Source: CAVPJW01 sp963705525 (GTDB taxonomy: Bacteria; Acidobacteriota; Vicinamibacteria; Vicinamibacterales; CAVPJW01). From it: a DNA stretch of 64,000 bases. The notes beneath the pieces were generated by a model that worked only from the letters and a program-made list of their open reading frames with translations, made no database searches and was not told the origin of the DNA. A program made the translations under genes and the position numbers. Where the stretch lies: NCBI GenBank assembly GCA_963705525.1, contig CAVPJW010000007.1, positions 815,272-879,271 on the forward strand, read 5' to 3'. This document shows positions 27,103-36,934 of the stretch, piece by piece (the stretch's first letter is position 1; the number at the start of each line of letters is the position of its first letter).

Positions 27103-29532
27103 GTGCTGTTGAGCCTCTTGCTTCGGGACTTGCGTCATGCGTGGCGGCTCCTGCGACGGCAGCCCGCGTTCACCGGTGTGGCGATTCTGACCCTGGCGCT
27201 CGGCATCGGCACGACGACGGCGGTCTTTACGATCGTGAACGGCGTGCTGCTTCGACCATTGCCGTATCGTGATCCGAGTCGCCTGGTGATGCTCTTTTAC
27301 GGACACCAGGGACGCGTCTCGCCATGGCTCTCTCCACTGAATGTTCGCGACTACGTCGGCCCGAGCGAATCGTTTGCCGAGGCATCCGCCGTGGTGCCAA
27401 TCACCGTCAACATGACCGGGCTCGGCGATCCGGAACGGCTCCAAGGCGCGAGAGTCTCTTGGAATTACTTCAGACTGCTGGGCGTCTCGATGGCTCTCGG
27501 TCGCGCGTTGGCGGAAGGCGACGCTCAGGGCGACGGCAACCAGATCGTGCTCTCGGACGGCCTCTGGCGACGTCGATTCGGCGGTCGTCCGGACGTCGTG
27601 AACTCGACGACGACGCTCGACGGCCAGACGTGACGATTGTCGGGGTCGCTCCGGCCGCCCTGAAGTTTCCGGCCGCCGCAGAGTTCTGGCAGCCGCTCAT
27701 CTTCAAGCCGCGTGACCTCGCGCCCGCGGCACGCGGCGCACAGTGGGTGCAGGTATTGGCCCGCTTGAAGGACACCGTGTCGCCCAGCCAGGCGACAACC
27801 GCGCTGCAAACGGTGGCCGATCGCCTGGCCATGGAGTTTCCCCAAACAGAAAAGGACGCGACGCTACTGGCCACTCCGCTGCACGAGCGGATTGTTCGCG
27901 ACATTCGTCCCACGTTGGTGACGCTGTTCGGCTCCGTCACGCTCGTGCTGCTCATCGCGTGTGCGAACGTCGCGAATCTGCTGCTCGCGCGGGGGCAGGC
28001 TCGTGGTCGCGAGGTGGCCGTGCGGGCTGCCCTCGGCGCGAGTCGGCGCCAGCTGATCGCGCAGTTGCTGACAGAGAGCCTCGTCCTGGGGGTGCTCGGC
28101 GGCGCGGCCGGTGCGGGTGTTGCCTTCTCTTGTGTGCGCGCAGTGGTGCTGCTCGGGCCGACGTCGATCCCGCGTCTGCCGGATCTGTCGGTCGACATGC
28201 ACGTCCTGGCCTTCGGCTTGGCGATGACACTCGTCACGAGCATCGCGTGTGGGCTGACACCGGCGTTGGCGGTATCCGGACGGTCCAGTGAACGGTTCGT
28301 CGCGTTGAGTAACCGTGGGACCATCGGCGCGAGCGGAACGGGTGCTCGACGGGTTCTCGTCATCTCGGAGTTGGCGGGCGCAGCGATGCTGTTGGTGGGG
28401 GCCGGCTTGCTCATTCGCAGCTACGTGCAGCTCCAGCATGTCGAGCCTGGCTTCGAACCCGAAGGCGTCATGACGTTCAGCGTGTCGTTGCCGGCCGCCA
28501 GGTATGCAGATCCCGCGAGTCCGCGAGCGTTCGTGTCGGCGCTGCTCTCGCGACTGAAGGCGGAACCCGGTGTTCGAGTCGGCGGCAGTGGCGATGGGCC
28601 TTCCATTCACGAGCGATCTCAATGCCATAACCGGCTTCCGTCACGAAGGGCAGGCGGAGCCGGACTCTGCATCGATGCCGACTGCCTCTATGCGGATCGT
28701 CAGCCCTGAATACTTCGAGATGATGAAGATCCCGATCCGCGACGGCCGACCATTCGACAGGCGTGATACGGCGACGAGTCCGGAGGTCGTCCTCATCAAC
28801 GAACGGGCCGCACAGCGATTCTTCTCGGGACAGAACCCCGTTGGACAACAGATTCGAGTCGGCGCGGAGCTCGCGCGCGACGCGCGCAGCGGACCGAAGA
28901 CGATCGTCGGCGTCGTGGGTAACATCAAATACGGCGGCCTCGACGAGGACACGCCGGCCGAGATCTACCTGCCGTACGAGCAGCACCCGGTGGACGCCTT
29001 CACTGTCGCTGTGCGCACGTCGGCGAATCGCATCGCCTCCATTCCCACGCTGCGGCATGACGTGGCCGGGCTCGATCCATTGCTGCCTCTCGCAAATGTC
29101 AAGAGGCTCCCAGCGCTTGTCGATGCGTCGCTCGCTGGACGCCGTTTCACGATGCTCGTGCTCCTGGCCTTTGCCGCCATCGCGGTCGCGCTTTCCGTCG
29201 ATCGGCGTCTATGGTGTGCTCGCATATCTGGTCGCTCAGCGGAGGAGAGAAATCGGTCTTCGGTTGGCCATCGGCGCTTCGCCTGCCGACGTCGTCTGGT
29301 TGTTCGTGCGCGAAGGCGCAGCGCTGACTCTGGTTGGCTTGGGCGCCGGACTGGCCGGCGCACTTGCGGCCGGCCGGTGGATCTCGGCTCTGTTGTTCGG
29401 CGTCACGCCAGCCGATCCGGGACGCTCGCGATCGTCGCGTGCGCGCTGGCGGGCGCGGCTGCATGTGCGACCTACGTGCCTGCGCGAAGGGCCGCAGGCG
29501 TCGATCCAAGCGACGCCCTCAGGGCCGAGTAG
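27103..29532 (+). CDS. ABC transporter permease (ADOP family), four frameshifts
   Basis: The start could be GTG 27103 or, with GAGGAGG better placed, TTG 27109. The order of parts matches the intact paralogue at 19551: LLRDLRHAWRLLRRQPAF, first helix (GVAILTLALGIGTTTAVF), the FtsX signature ACANVANLLLARGQA, a second periplasmic domain with VLINERAAQRFF, and the last domain (YGVLAYLVAQRRREIGLR). It ends VPARRAAGVDPSDALRAE. Breaks: one base missing near 27627, one extra near 28572, one extra near 29199, one missing near 29420. Since both signs occur and the final frame is restored, either sequence errors or recent decay are possible. Confidence 0.8.
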
Positions 29533-29616
29533 GAGAGTTCATTCGCTACCACGCACCCGATCGGACAGGAGTGCTGGGCGCTCTCGAGTTGACCCGCATA
29601 GACACGACGCCAACTA

Positions 29617-29997
29617 CTACGTCTGCTGGCCCCGTCGCAGACCCCACAGTCCGCGCGCCGAGCGAATGAAGGTGAAGCCCCCGATCCCGCCGAGCGCCCA
29701 GAGTGTCCAGACGAAGAAGAAGCCGCCGGCGGACTTGGCGATCTCGCCATAATGCGCCCCCCTCATGTGGATGACGGGCATACCCGCCGCGAACAACCCG
29801 ACGAGCAGCATGATGACGTACCCCGATCGCCGTTCGGCGAGCACCAGCGTCCCGTACAGGAAGACGACGAGGACGATCAGCGCAATGTTTGAGGGCTCGG
29901 CCTTCGATATCCCTCGGACGATGTCGTCCGTAATGTGAAGCGTCAGCAAGAGGATCGAGAGCAGAGACGTGACGACCAAGATTGTGTCTTGTTTCAT
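29617..29997 (-). CDS. Small four-helix membrane protein
   Basis: The product is 126 residues with four predicted transmembrane segments (about 5-22, 37-54, 60-75 and 88-112). No soluble domain or motif is recognised. It is convergent with the permease gene; only 84 bp separate the two 3' ends. It is probably monocistronic. Function unknown. Confidence 0.7.
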   Translation of the reverse strand: MKQDTILVVTSLLSILLLTLHITDDIVRGISKAEPSNIALIVLVVFLYGTLVLAERRSGYVIMLLVGLFAAGMPVIHMRGAHYGEIAKSAGGFFFVWTLWALGGIGGFTFIRSARGLWGLRRGQQT

Positions 29998-30083
29998 TGG
30001 ATACTCCCCGAGTTCGATTCCGCGCCGGTCGAATCCGAGCCGGCGTAACGCCTACACCTGAGCCGCGGCGGCGCAACAGCCTT

Positions 30084-30726
30084 TCACTCGATCGCGCCGA
30101 CGGCTTTAGTTGCTGTTGGACGGCACCCCGTTATCGAGAAAAGGAACTGCGACCGCTGCCATGTGAGCTTCATCTGAACCTGCTCACCCGCTGTGCATTG
30201 GTTGGCGAACTCCCACCAGCACTGTCCGATTGGAACGGCGAGTACCAGGGTATACCCATCGAGCGTGACGGAGCGGATTCGATCGGTACCGATAGCCTGC
30301 GTCTCGAAGGCGCCTTGAACATGGTGGACGACCTGGCCGTGGATCGGATCTACTTCGAACGTTCCCCAATAGGCGTCGAACCCTTCGACCATTTTGGCTA
30401 GTTCCATTGGCGTGGGCGTTGTCGGCTGTTGCGGCCTGGTGCGATCCTGACGCCCGTACGCGACGATCATTTGGCCGTCCGCGAGATAGACCAGCGACCC
30501 AGAGACCGAAGCGCCAAAGGGTAGAAAAGTGCGCCCGTCCGCTCGCACGGTTTCGAACCGGACGAGATGCCACGTGCCGAGCAGCGCTTTCGTCGAATTC
30601 GCATGTTTGTTCTTAGCCGTCCGTTGAGCCGATACGCTCTGGAAAAGCACGAACACTGCAATGCCCGCCACCAAAAAAGCAGACGAGTCTCCGCAGAGCC
30701 TTTCGTGGCATGGATCTTCGAACCAT
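30084..30726 (-). CDS. Exported lipocalin-like domain protein, one homopolymer frameshift
   Basis: The mature part is lipocalin-like (PF13924 type): LLGTWHLVRFETVRADG, VYLADGQMIVAYG, FDAYWGTFEVDPIHGQVVHHVQG. The upstream frame has no good start, but the neighbouring frame does. ATG 30726 reads MVRRSMPRKALRRLVCF and joins, if one base is removed from the six-base run at 30673-30678, to LVAGIAVFVLFQSVSAQ, a perfect signal peptide. The C-terminal region has a Cys/Trp-rich loop (GQCWWEFANQC). It is divergent from the DHFR-like gene. A second member of the family lies at 31541. Confidence 0.78.
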
Positions 30727-30899
30727 GAGAGGGTTGCGCCTTTGCTGCCTGACTTGCAATGGACTGGACCGCTCAAGTAAACAGCCTGAATTCGAGTTGC
30801 GCGACGCGCACACTTAAGTTACAACGTACGTCTTTTGGAACGTGACTTCGAACATTCGGAGCGCCGGCTGAGCATAACGAAACGTCCTACTTCTCTCGT

Positions 30900-31475
30900 A
30901 TGGCGAAGTTGATCTACATCACCAATACGTCGCTCGACGGTTACGTGGAGGATGCAACCGGTTCATTCGATTGGGTCAATCCCGATCAAGTTTTCGTGTT
31001 CATCACTGAGTTGTTGCGGCCGATCGGAACCTATCTCTATGGGCGGCGACTCTATCAGACGATGGCCTACTGGGATGCGCCGATGGAGGGCTCTCCACCC
31101 AACCATCTCGACTTCGCACGGATCTGGCAGAAGGCCGAGAAGATCGTCTTTTCACGAACGCTGACGGGCGCTACGACACGCAACACGCGTGTCGAGCCTG
31201 ACTTCGACGTCGAGGCTATTCGGAAGCTCAAGCGGGAATCGGAGCACGACATCGGCATTGGCGGCGCCGAGCTTGCGGGGCTTGCGGTCGAAGCCGATCT
31301 CGTCGACGAATGTCACCTGTTTCTCAACCCGGTGATCGTCGGCGGCGGAAAGCCGGCATTCCGAGCCGCTTTACGACGGAATCTCGAACTCCTCGAGACG
31401 CGCCGTTTCGGCACCGGAGTCATCCACGTGCGCTATCGCGTCCGAGGCAGTACGCCGGACCTCACAAATCAATGA
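30900..31475 (+). CDS. Dihydrofolate reductase-like (RibD C-terminal) protein
   Basis: The product is 191 residues. It starts with MAKLIYITNTSLDGYVED, the typical N-terminus of the DHFR/RibD_C family, and has TYLYGRRLYQTMAYWD, IGIGGAELAGLAVEADLVDE and LFLNPVIVGGGKPAF. These correspond to NADPH-binding and folate-fold elements. The family covers many uncharacterised reductases; a true FolA is unlikely because several folate-binding residues are absent. It lies between the two lipocalin-like genes on the opposite strand. Confidence 0.88.
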   Translation: MAKLIYITNTSLDGYVEDATGSFDWVNPDQVFVFITELLRPIGTYLYGRRLYQTMAYWDAPMEGSPPNHLDFARIWQKAEKIVFSRTLTGATTRNTRVEPDFDVEAIRKLKRESEHDIGIGGAELAGLAVEADLVDECHLFLNPVIVGGGKPAFRAALRRNLELLETRRFGTGVIHVRYRVRGSTPDLTNQ

Positions 31476-31540
31476 CCACGTCGCGAGTCGGTTGACGTTC
31501 CTGGTCGCCAGTTAGCGTCGGACTCTGCACGATCGACCAC

Positions 31541-32050
31541 CTATTTCACGCGCTCCCAGACGACTCGCCAGCGTTCGTCCGGATTCGCGGAGCTGAGCAC
31601 CAGGCGATCGCCGTCGACCTCATAGCGGCGCTGGTAGGCAGCCCCGACCAGGTTTGGCCGCAACTCACCTTCGACGTGGTGGGTCACGATGTGTTTGGCC
31701 TCGTCGACGTCGTACGTGCCAAAGTAGGCGTCGTATGTTTCGACAACCTGACGGACCTGCTCCGGAGTCCATGCCGCTACTTCACCAGGACCTTCGGGGA
31801 CCGGTGGAACAATCGGCCGGGGAACCACCATGCTCTGGGTGGCCATGCGCCCTTCCCGGGTATAGATGATGGTGCCCACGGCGCGTGGGCTCTCGATCGG
31901 CCGACCGGCGGAGTCGGTCATTTCGACGGCTCGCAGAGTCCACGTGCCAACGAGCGGCGATGATGTGCCACGGGCCGCTGAACGGTCCGGCGCGCAGCTC
32001 GATGCGCCAACTGCCAGCACCATAAGCACGAATCGACTGGCATTCAACAA
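31541..32050 (-). CDS. Exported lipocalin-like domain protein
   Basis: The product is 169 residues. A signal peptide (MLNASRFVLMVLAVGASSC) ends at a cysteine, but the residues before it are a weak lipobox, so lipoprotein status is uncertain. The rest is the same lipocalin-like family as the protein at 30084: LVGTWTLRAVEMTDSAG, IIYTREGRMATQSM, YDAYFGTYDVDEAKHIVTHHVEG. The two are paralogues placed on either side of the DHFR-like gene. Confidence 0.8.
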   Translation of the reverse strand: MLNASRFVLMVLAVGASSCAPDRSAARGTSSPLVGTWTLRAVEMTDSAGRPIESPRAVGTIIYTREGRMATQSMVVPRPIVPPVPEGPGEVAAWTPEQVRQVVETYDAYFGTYDVDEAKHIVTHHVEGELRPNLVGAAYQRRYEVDGDRLVLSSANPDERWRVVWERVK

Positions 32051-32495
32051 TATTTCCCCACTTGCGCAGATGCAGAGGCTGCACGGCCTAACGAGTGATG
32101 GGGTACACCGCTCGAGTCAGTTCGCAGCCATTGCCAGCAGAATGAGCCGCTCTCCCCACCGACATCTTGCTGAGCGACCGGATGCTAGCACCGGTGGGCG
32201 CTCGCCCGCTCGAATTACGTTGGCTGCCGACGGCGAAATTGATTGTCGGTTGCTCGCAGTCTGCAGACACCTTGCGCGAGATTGTCCGCTGTATGCCTCT
32301 ACTTGAGGGAATTGGCTGGGAGGCAGGGATTCGAGCCGAGTCGCGCCCCTGCCACAGCGGAGCCCGCTCGCGGCAGGCGCGAAGCGCGAGTCGCGGCGTG
32401 CCCTAGAAACCGGCCGAGCAGCCAACCGGGCCGGGCTGCAGCAGAATTGGGCGACGGGCTGCCGCGTGCCGTGTTGGACGCACTATCATTCACTC
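32051..32495. other. Gene-free region at the left boundary of the envelope cassette
   Basis: No real gene is seen. It contains the 37-bp direct repeat (32311-32347) and, at 32412-32424, the short element GGCCGAGCAGCCA that recurs downstream of the second repeat copy (37024-37036). Between the repeat and this element the sequence is rich in short GCG/CGC inverted repeats. Confidence 0.5.
32311..32347. repeat. 37-bp direct repeat, left copy (att-like, tRNA 3'-end-like)
   Basis: The sequence starting ATTGGCTGGGAGGCAGGG and ending GAGTCGCGCC is identical, base for base, at 36961-36997, 4650 bp away in the same orientation. On the minus strand it reads CTCGAATCCCTGCCTCCCAGCCA-like, that is, a T-loop, 3' T-stem and acceptor of a tRNA; the matching 5' T-stem strand does not pair, so it is not a working tRNA. 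Such tRNA ends are classic integrase attachment sites. Confidence 0.8.
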
Positions 32496-33470
32496 GTGCC
32501 CGAGGTGTCGACTCGAAGGTCCCGGCTGATTACCGCCTTCCGGCGCCTGCGGCCGGAGGAGGGACTGCTCGCCATCGCATTCGTCGCCTCCGCCGTCCTC
32601 ACCATCTACGCCAATGTCGACCTCTACCAGCAGCAGATCAACTCGCGGCGCATCCAGGGCGGCCTGCTGCGGCTCGCGGTGGTCGTCGGATTGGCCGCTA
32701 TCCTGCCGTGGCTCGAGCGGACGCTCCGGCGCCGACAGGGCCCGCGCTGGTGGCTCGCAACGGCGGAGTTCGTCCGGATGTTTCTCCCCTTCGTCATGTG
32801 CATCGCGGTGTACACGAACCTGCACGACACCGTGAGGTATGTGAACACGCATGACATTCACGCGTATTTGTCGTCGATCGAGGAGTGGATCTTCGGGGGC
32901 CAGCCTGTCCTCTGGGCCGAGGCGTACATCACGCCGGCGAGAACCGAGTTCTTCAACGCCTTCTACGCGAATTTCTACCTCGTCGCGCCGTCGGTCGTCC
33001 TGATCCTCTGGTTCAGTGGCCGGTCAAACGAGGCGCGCACTGCGCTCCTCGGCATCATCGTCTGCTTCTACACCGGTTACGTCCTCTACGTGCTCCTGCC
33101 CGCCGCGCCGCCGCGCCTGTACTACGCGTCGCTCGGTCTGTTCAAGGTGACGCTCCGCGGCGGGCCCATCACGAACTTCCAGGAGTACTTGATCGGAATG
33201 ATGCCGAACCACGCGGAACGCGCGGCGTTTCCCAGCCTGCATTCGGCCGTCAGCTGCCTCAGCCTGTACTACGCGTGGAAGTACTGCCGCTGGTACTTCC
33301 CGATCCTGCTGGTGTTCGTGCTCCTGCTGCTCGCGTCCACGGTCTACCTGCGCCACCACTGGGTGGTGGATCTGCTGGCAGGCTTGTGCCTCGTGCCGTG
33401 GACCGTGTGGCTTGCGCCCAGGTACGAGCGGTGGTGGAAGGCGACCGTGAACTGCCAGCTAACGGCGTAG
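32496..33470 (+). CDS. PAP2-superfamily membrane phosphatase / Aur1-like
   Basis: GTG 32496 or GTG 32466 may be the start. The product is about 325 residues with six or more transmembrane helices. The phosphatase motifs are FPSLHSAVSCLSLYYAW (C2, PSxH) and VYLRHHWVVDLLAG (C3, with the catalytic His-Asp pair); the C1-like segment is near LPAAPPRLYYASL. The architecture is closer to the inositolphosphotransferase/Aur1 branch than to small PAP2 proteins. It probably handles a phosphorylated lipid of the envelope. It opens the cassette that includes the exported protein and glycosyltransferase. Confidence 0.85.
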   Translation: MPEVSTRRSRLITAFRRLRPEEGLLAIAFVASAVLTIYANVDLYQQQINSRRIQGGLLRLAVVVGLAAILPWLERTLRRRQGPRWWLATAEFVRMFLPFVMCIAVYTNLHDTVRYVNTHDIHAYLSSIEEWIFGGQPVLWAEAYITPARTEFFNAFYANFYLVAPSVVLILWFSGRSNEARTALLGIIVCFYTGYVLYVLLPAAPPRLYYASLGLFKVTLRGGPITNFQEYLIGMMPNHAERAAFPSLHSAVSCLSLYYAWKYCRWYFPILLVFVLLLLASTVYLRHHWVVDLLAGLCLVPWTVWLAPRYERWWKATVNCQLTA

Positions 33471-33553
33471 CCGGCACCGCGGTTCCGCCATCGCGCGCGA
33501 GTCATCCTGCAACAAGGGGTCGCTTGGCAGATCCGTCAGGTTGCGTTTAGTCT

Positions 33554-34511
33554 ATGGCTGCTTATAGCTTGAAACGCGGAACAGTGACTCTTCGGCGTGC
33601 GTGGATGCTCACGGGGCGCGCTGGCCTCGGGGCCCTGCTCGGGTTGTGCGTTGCTCGAACCGCAGCGGCGCAAGATCCTGCGTCGCCACCACCGCTCTTC
33701 GGCCTGTTTTACGAAGCCGATTCGCCAGTGCCGGCTCGGGCGGACGATCCCCCGGGCGTTCCGCAGGCTCTTCACACCGGAGTCGTCCCTTCCGGCGCCA
33801 AAGCTCGCCGTGGCTGGTCACTCCACCGCGCTCGTGATCCCCGATCCGATCCCGTCGGCGAACCCTGCGACCACCCCCTCCATGGAGAAGGGGTCGATTG
33901 CGTGGCGCAGCCTCTTCCGGGACTCCATCGTCCTGCTGCTCGTCCAGCAGGCGTATCGGATCACCTTCGAAGACGGCAACCTGCAGGCTCTCCAGGCGGG
34001 GCCGTTCTTCGAGGAGTGGTTCGAATCGGCCGGCACCCTCTGCTGCTGGGACGATGGGGACAGGATGACGACGAACTACCTGTGGCACCCTCTGTTGGGG
34101 TCAACGACGGCATTCGTCTTTGCCAACAATCACCGCGCGTCGCAGGAAACGCCGATTGGTAACACCAGTCGCTACTGGAAGGCGAAAGGTGCTCAGGGCA
34201 TCTACTCGTTCATCTATGGCCTGAACTTCGAGCTTGGGCCGCTGTCGGAAGCCTCCATCGGCAACGTTGGCCTGACGCGGGGTCAGATGACGTACTGCGA
34301 CCTCGTCGTCACGCCAGGGATCGGCCTGTTGATCTCCATGGGTGAGGACGCCATTTGGCTCCACATCATCGATCGCGTGAAACGCAACCACCTGTACTGG
34401 GGCAACACGCTGGCGCTGTTGTTGAATCCGACGCGGTCGGTCGCCAACGCGATGAGTTGGAAACGCCCGTGGAGGGGCCCCGCCTGGAGTGAGTCCGGGC
34501 GGACCCGCTGA
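33554..34511 (+). CDS. Conserved exported protein, one frameshift
   Basis: The 5' part encodes a signal peptide (AWMLTGRAGLGALLGLCVA, then RTAAAQ). After a +1 shift between about 33750 and 33800 the frame continues as SLFRDSIVLLLVQQAYRI, WGDGD-like CCWDDGDRMTTNYLWHPLLG, SRYWKAKGAQGIYSF, FELGPLSEASIGNVG, DLVVTPGIGLLI and LNPTRSVANAM. These blocks recur in a family of acidobacterial exported proteins without known function. It lies between the PAP2 and glycosyltransferase genes on the same strand with short gaps. Confidence 0.7.
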
Positions 34512-34534
34512 CGCGGCGGGGTGTCCGGGGAACT

Positions 34535-36322
34535 GTGGAGATAACGCCACCAGAGGTTAAACGCAGTCCGACGTCGCCAGCCGCGCGACCGACGGACGGA
34601 CGGGCTCTCTTCGCCTCCCTGTTCCTCCTCGGCGTTGCGCTCTTCATCTTTCCGCTCACGCTGCACCACCCGCTGATCGATCCGGACGAGGGCCTCCACG
34701 CAGCCATCGCACAGGAGATGGTGGAGCGCGGTGACTACATCGTGCCGCGGTTTCTCGGGGAGCCGTTTCCCGACAAGCCCGTGTTCTTCTTCTGGGCGAT
34801 GGCGGGCTCGCTCCGGTTGCTGGGGTTCTCCGAGCGGGCCGTACGGGCTCCCGGGCTCGCGTTCGGCCTGCTCGGCGCGATCACCACGGGGTTGCTGGCA
34901 GGGACGATCCTCGGGAGGCGGGGCGGATGGCTCGCAGGCATCTTCTACGCGACGCTGGCTCTGCCCATCGGCCTGATGCAGGTGCCGGTGCACGACCTTG
35001 CGCTCGTGCCGTTCACCAACGGAGCGCTGATCACCTTCTGGCGCGCTGCACGTAGCCAGCGCGCGGTCGCAGTGCTCGCCTGGTCTTTGGCCGCCGGCGG
35101 GTGTCTCGGGCTCGCGATGCTCACCAAGGGGCTGTCCGGGGTCGCGATCGTTGGCCTGGCGCACGCCACCGTGTGCCTCCTCGAGCGCCGCCTCAGTGTC
35201 GTGGTCGTCCTTGGCGGTGTGCTGGCGCTCGCGCTCGCCGCGGCCGTTGCGGCGCCGTTCTTCCTGGCGATGGAACACGCGCAGCCTGGCTACCTGAAGT
35301 ACTACCTGTTCGAGCGCCATGTGCTCGGGGCCGTCACCACGACGCAGCGCCACGGCACAGCGCCGTGGCACTACTACCTGCCGGTCGTTCTCGGCGGCGG
35401 CCTGCCGTGGATTCTCTATGCGCCGTTCTCGCTCGCCCGTCTCCGATCCCGCGCGCGGGACAACGCCACGGACCAGCGGTTCGGCGACGCCACGCGCCTC
35501 GGCTGGAGCCTGCTGCTGACGGGGACGCTGTTCCTCAGCCTGGCGAAGTCGAAGCTGCTCACCTACGCGCTGCCGGTGTTCCCAGCGATCGCTCTGCTGG
35601 CGGCGGTGGCGTGGCTCGCGTGGCTCGAGCGGGGGGAACAACATCCCTCCCGCTGGTTTGTGCGGATGCGCGTCGTGCAGGCCGGCTTCGGCGCAATGAT
35701 CCTCCCCGCGGCGCTCGTGTTCGCGCCCGCAAAGTTCGCGGTCCCGCACGTCGCGTGGATGTGGGTCGTGGCCCTGACCATCGCCGGCGGCTGGTGGATC
35801 GCTGCGCGTCTGGCGGCACGTCGACTGGACAGGGCAGCGGCGCTCGGCGCCACTCTGACCGCGGCGACGCTCGCCGTGTCACTCGCGATACTGGTGCCGC
35901 CGGTGGCGAACATCACGACGGCGCGCGATTTGGCCAAGGCGATCAACCGCTCGGCGCAATTCCCGCCGGAGCTGTGGATGGTCGAGCAACGCCCGGGATC
36001 GCTGGTGTTCTACCTCGATCCCGCGTTGCGACGCGGGCTCACGGCTGATCGCGTTCTCTACTTGTCGAGCCCGCAGGTGCCCGAGCACGAGCCGGTGCCG
36101 GGCACGCTGGTTGCCGTCACAGTCGGGGACTCACCGCGTCTCGCCCGGTACGTGCCCCTCGAGGGCCAGCCTTTCGAACCGGCGGGGCACTATCGCATCT
36201 ACGACGGCCAGCGCCTGCTGCACGCTGATGTCCCGCTCCACACGCGGCCGATCCCGTCCCACCAGCCGCACCATCGGGTTGTCGACCGAGCATCGCCCGA
36301 CGATGGTGCGTCCAGACGCTGA
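34535..36322 (+). CDS. GT39-type (ArnT-like) membrane glycosyltransferase
   Basis: The product is 595 residues from GTG 34535. After a short cytoplasmic N-terminus comes the catalytic first loop with the DE motif (HHPLIDPDEGLHAAIAQEMVERGDYIVPRF), then a long run of about ten transmembrane helices and a C-terminal periplasmic part (YRIYDGQRLL). These are hallmarks of polyprenyl-phosphate-sugar-dependent transferases such as ArnT and protein mannosyltransferases. It probably modifies a lipid or surface polymer. Together with the PAP2 phosphatase it suggests envelope lipid modification. Confidence 0.87.
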   Translation: MEITPPEVKRSPTSPAARPTDGRALFASLFLLGVALFIFPLTLHHPLIDPDEGLHAAIAQEMVERGDYIVPRFLGEPFPDKPVFFFWAMAGSLRLLGFSERAVRAPGLAFGLLGAITTGLLAGTILGRRGGWLAGIFYATLALPIGLMQVPVHDLALVPFTNGALITFWRAARSQRAVAVLAWSLAAGGCLGLAMLTKGLSGVAIVGLAHATVCLLERRLSVVVVLGGVLALALAAAVAAPFFLAMEHAQPGYLKYYLFERHVLGAVTTTQRHGTAPWHYYLPVVLGGGLPWILYAPFSLARLRSRARDNATDQRFGDATRLGWSLLLTGTLFLSLAKSKLLTYALPVFPAIALLAAVAWLAWLERGEQHPSRWFVRMRVVQAGFGAMILPAALVFAPAKFAVPHVAWMWVVALTIAGGWWIAARLAARRLDRAAALGATLTAATLAVSLAILVPPVANITTARDLAKAINRSAQFPPELWMVEQRPGSLVFYLDPALRRGLTADRVLYLSSPQVPEHEPVPGTLVAVTVGDSPRLARYVPLEGQPFEPAGHYRIYDGQRLLHADVPLHTRPIPSHQPHHRVVDRASPDDGASRR

Positions 36323-36499
36323 CGCGCGGGCTGGGCCCTGATGGTCTTGGCGCGTGAAGTCGGAAGGGGTGCGGCCCGGCCCGCCATGCCCATCACATGA
36401 ATCCGCCTAGGCCCAAGCGGTCAGAGGCGAATCCGCCGTCTTTCGATTCGTCTTGAAGCCGAGCCAATGTGACGGTGTGGCCCTCTTTCAAGTCCAGTA

Positions 36500-36934
36500 C
36501 TCTCAGGCCCTCGTTTAGAGATGCTGGCGCTCCGATTCGGCGACATCGACTGGAGTCGCCAGTTGATCGTTCTTCGCGGCGAGACGATTAAGAGCCGCAA
36601 GACCCGTATGGTTCCGATCGCCACGGCACGACTGCTCGCAGTTCTGAAGTGGCTCCACCTCGACGCCGCTGGCGAGAACAAGGCGGATGACGTCTTCGTG
36701 TTCAGCGACGAAAGCGGGGATCCGGTCGGCAGGTCCCGGACCGCGGAGCGCTACGACAATCAGAAGCTCGAGCATCTCCAGGTCGCCGCCGGCAAGCTCG
36801 AGAGCGGTAAATCATTCGACACGACCGGCGCCACTGCGTCGATGATGCCGACAAAGTTTCAAGATTCTTTCAAGAAAAGGCGAAAGTCGCCTCGATCAAG
36901 CAGCGGCCAAACACGCGGAGCAGACAGAACCTAA
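36500..36934 (+). pseudogene. Tyrosine recombinase (integrase) relic
   Basis: From about 36500 the frame reads SGPRLEMLALRFGDIDW, the Arg-I region of a phage-type integrase, then the beta-hairpin TIKSRKTRMVPIATARLLAVL. After SRTAER it jumps to YDNQKLEHLQVAAGKLESGKSFDT, which resembles the C-terminal tail of such integrases. The N-terminal domain and the catalytic HxxR, His and Tyr boxes are gone. It ends 26 bp before the right 37-bp repeat, the normal place of an integrase next to its attachment site. Confidence 0.75.

Noticed and set aside
32311..32347. A functional tRNA gene
   Set aside because: Only the T-loop, 3' T-stem and acceptor half are tRNA-like; the 5' T-stem does not pair and no anticodon arm can be built. 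The same holds for 36961 and 48781-48900.
34283..35749. A 488-residue minus-strand protein
   Set aside because: It is antisense to the glycosyltransferase gene, Arg/Glu/Gln-rich with no fold signature; it arises from GC-rich codon bias.
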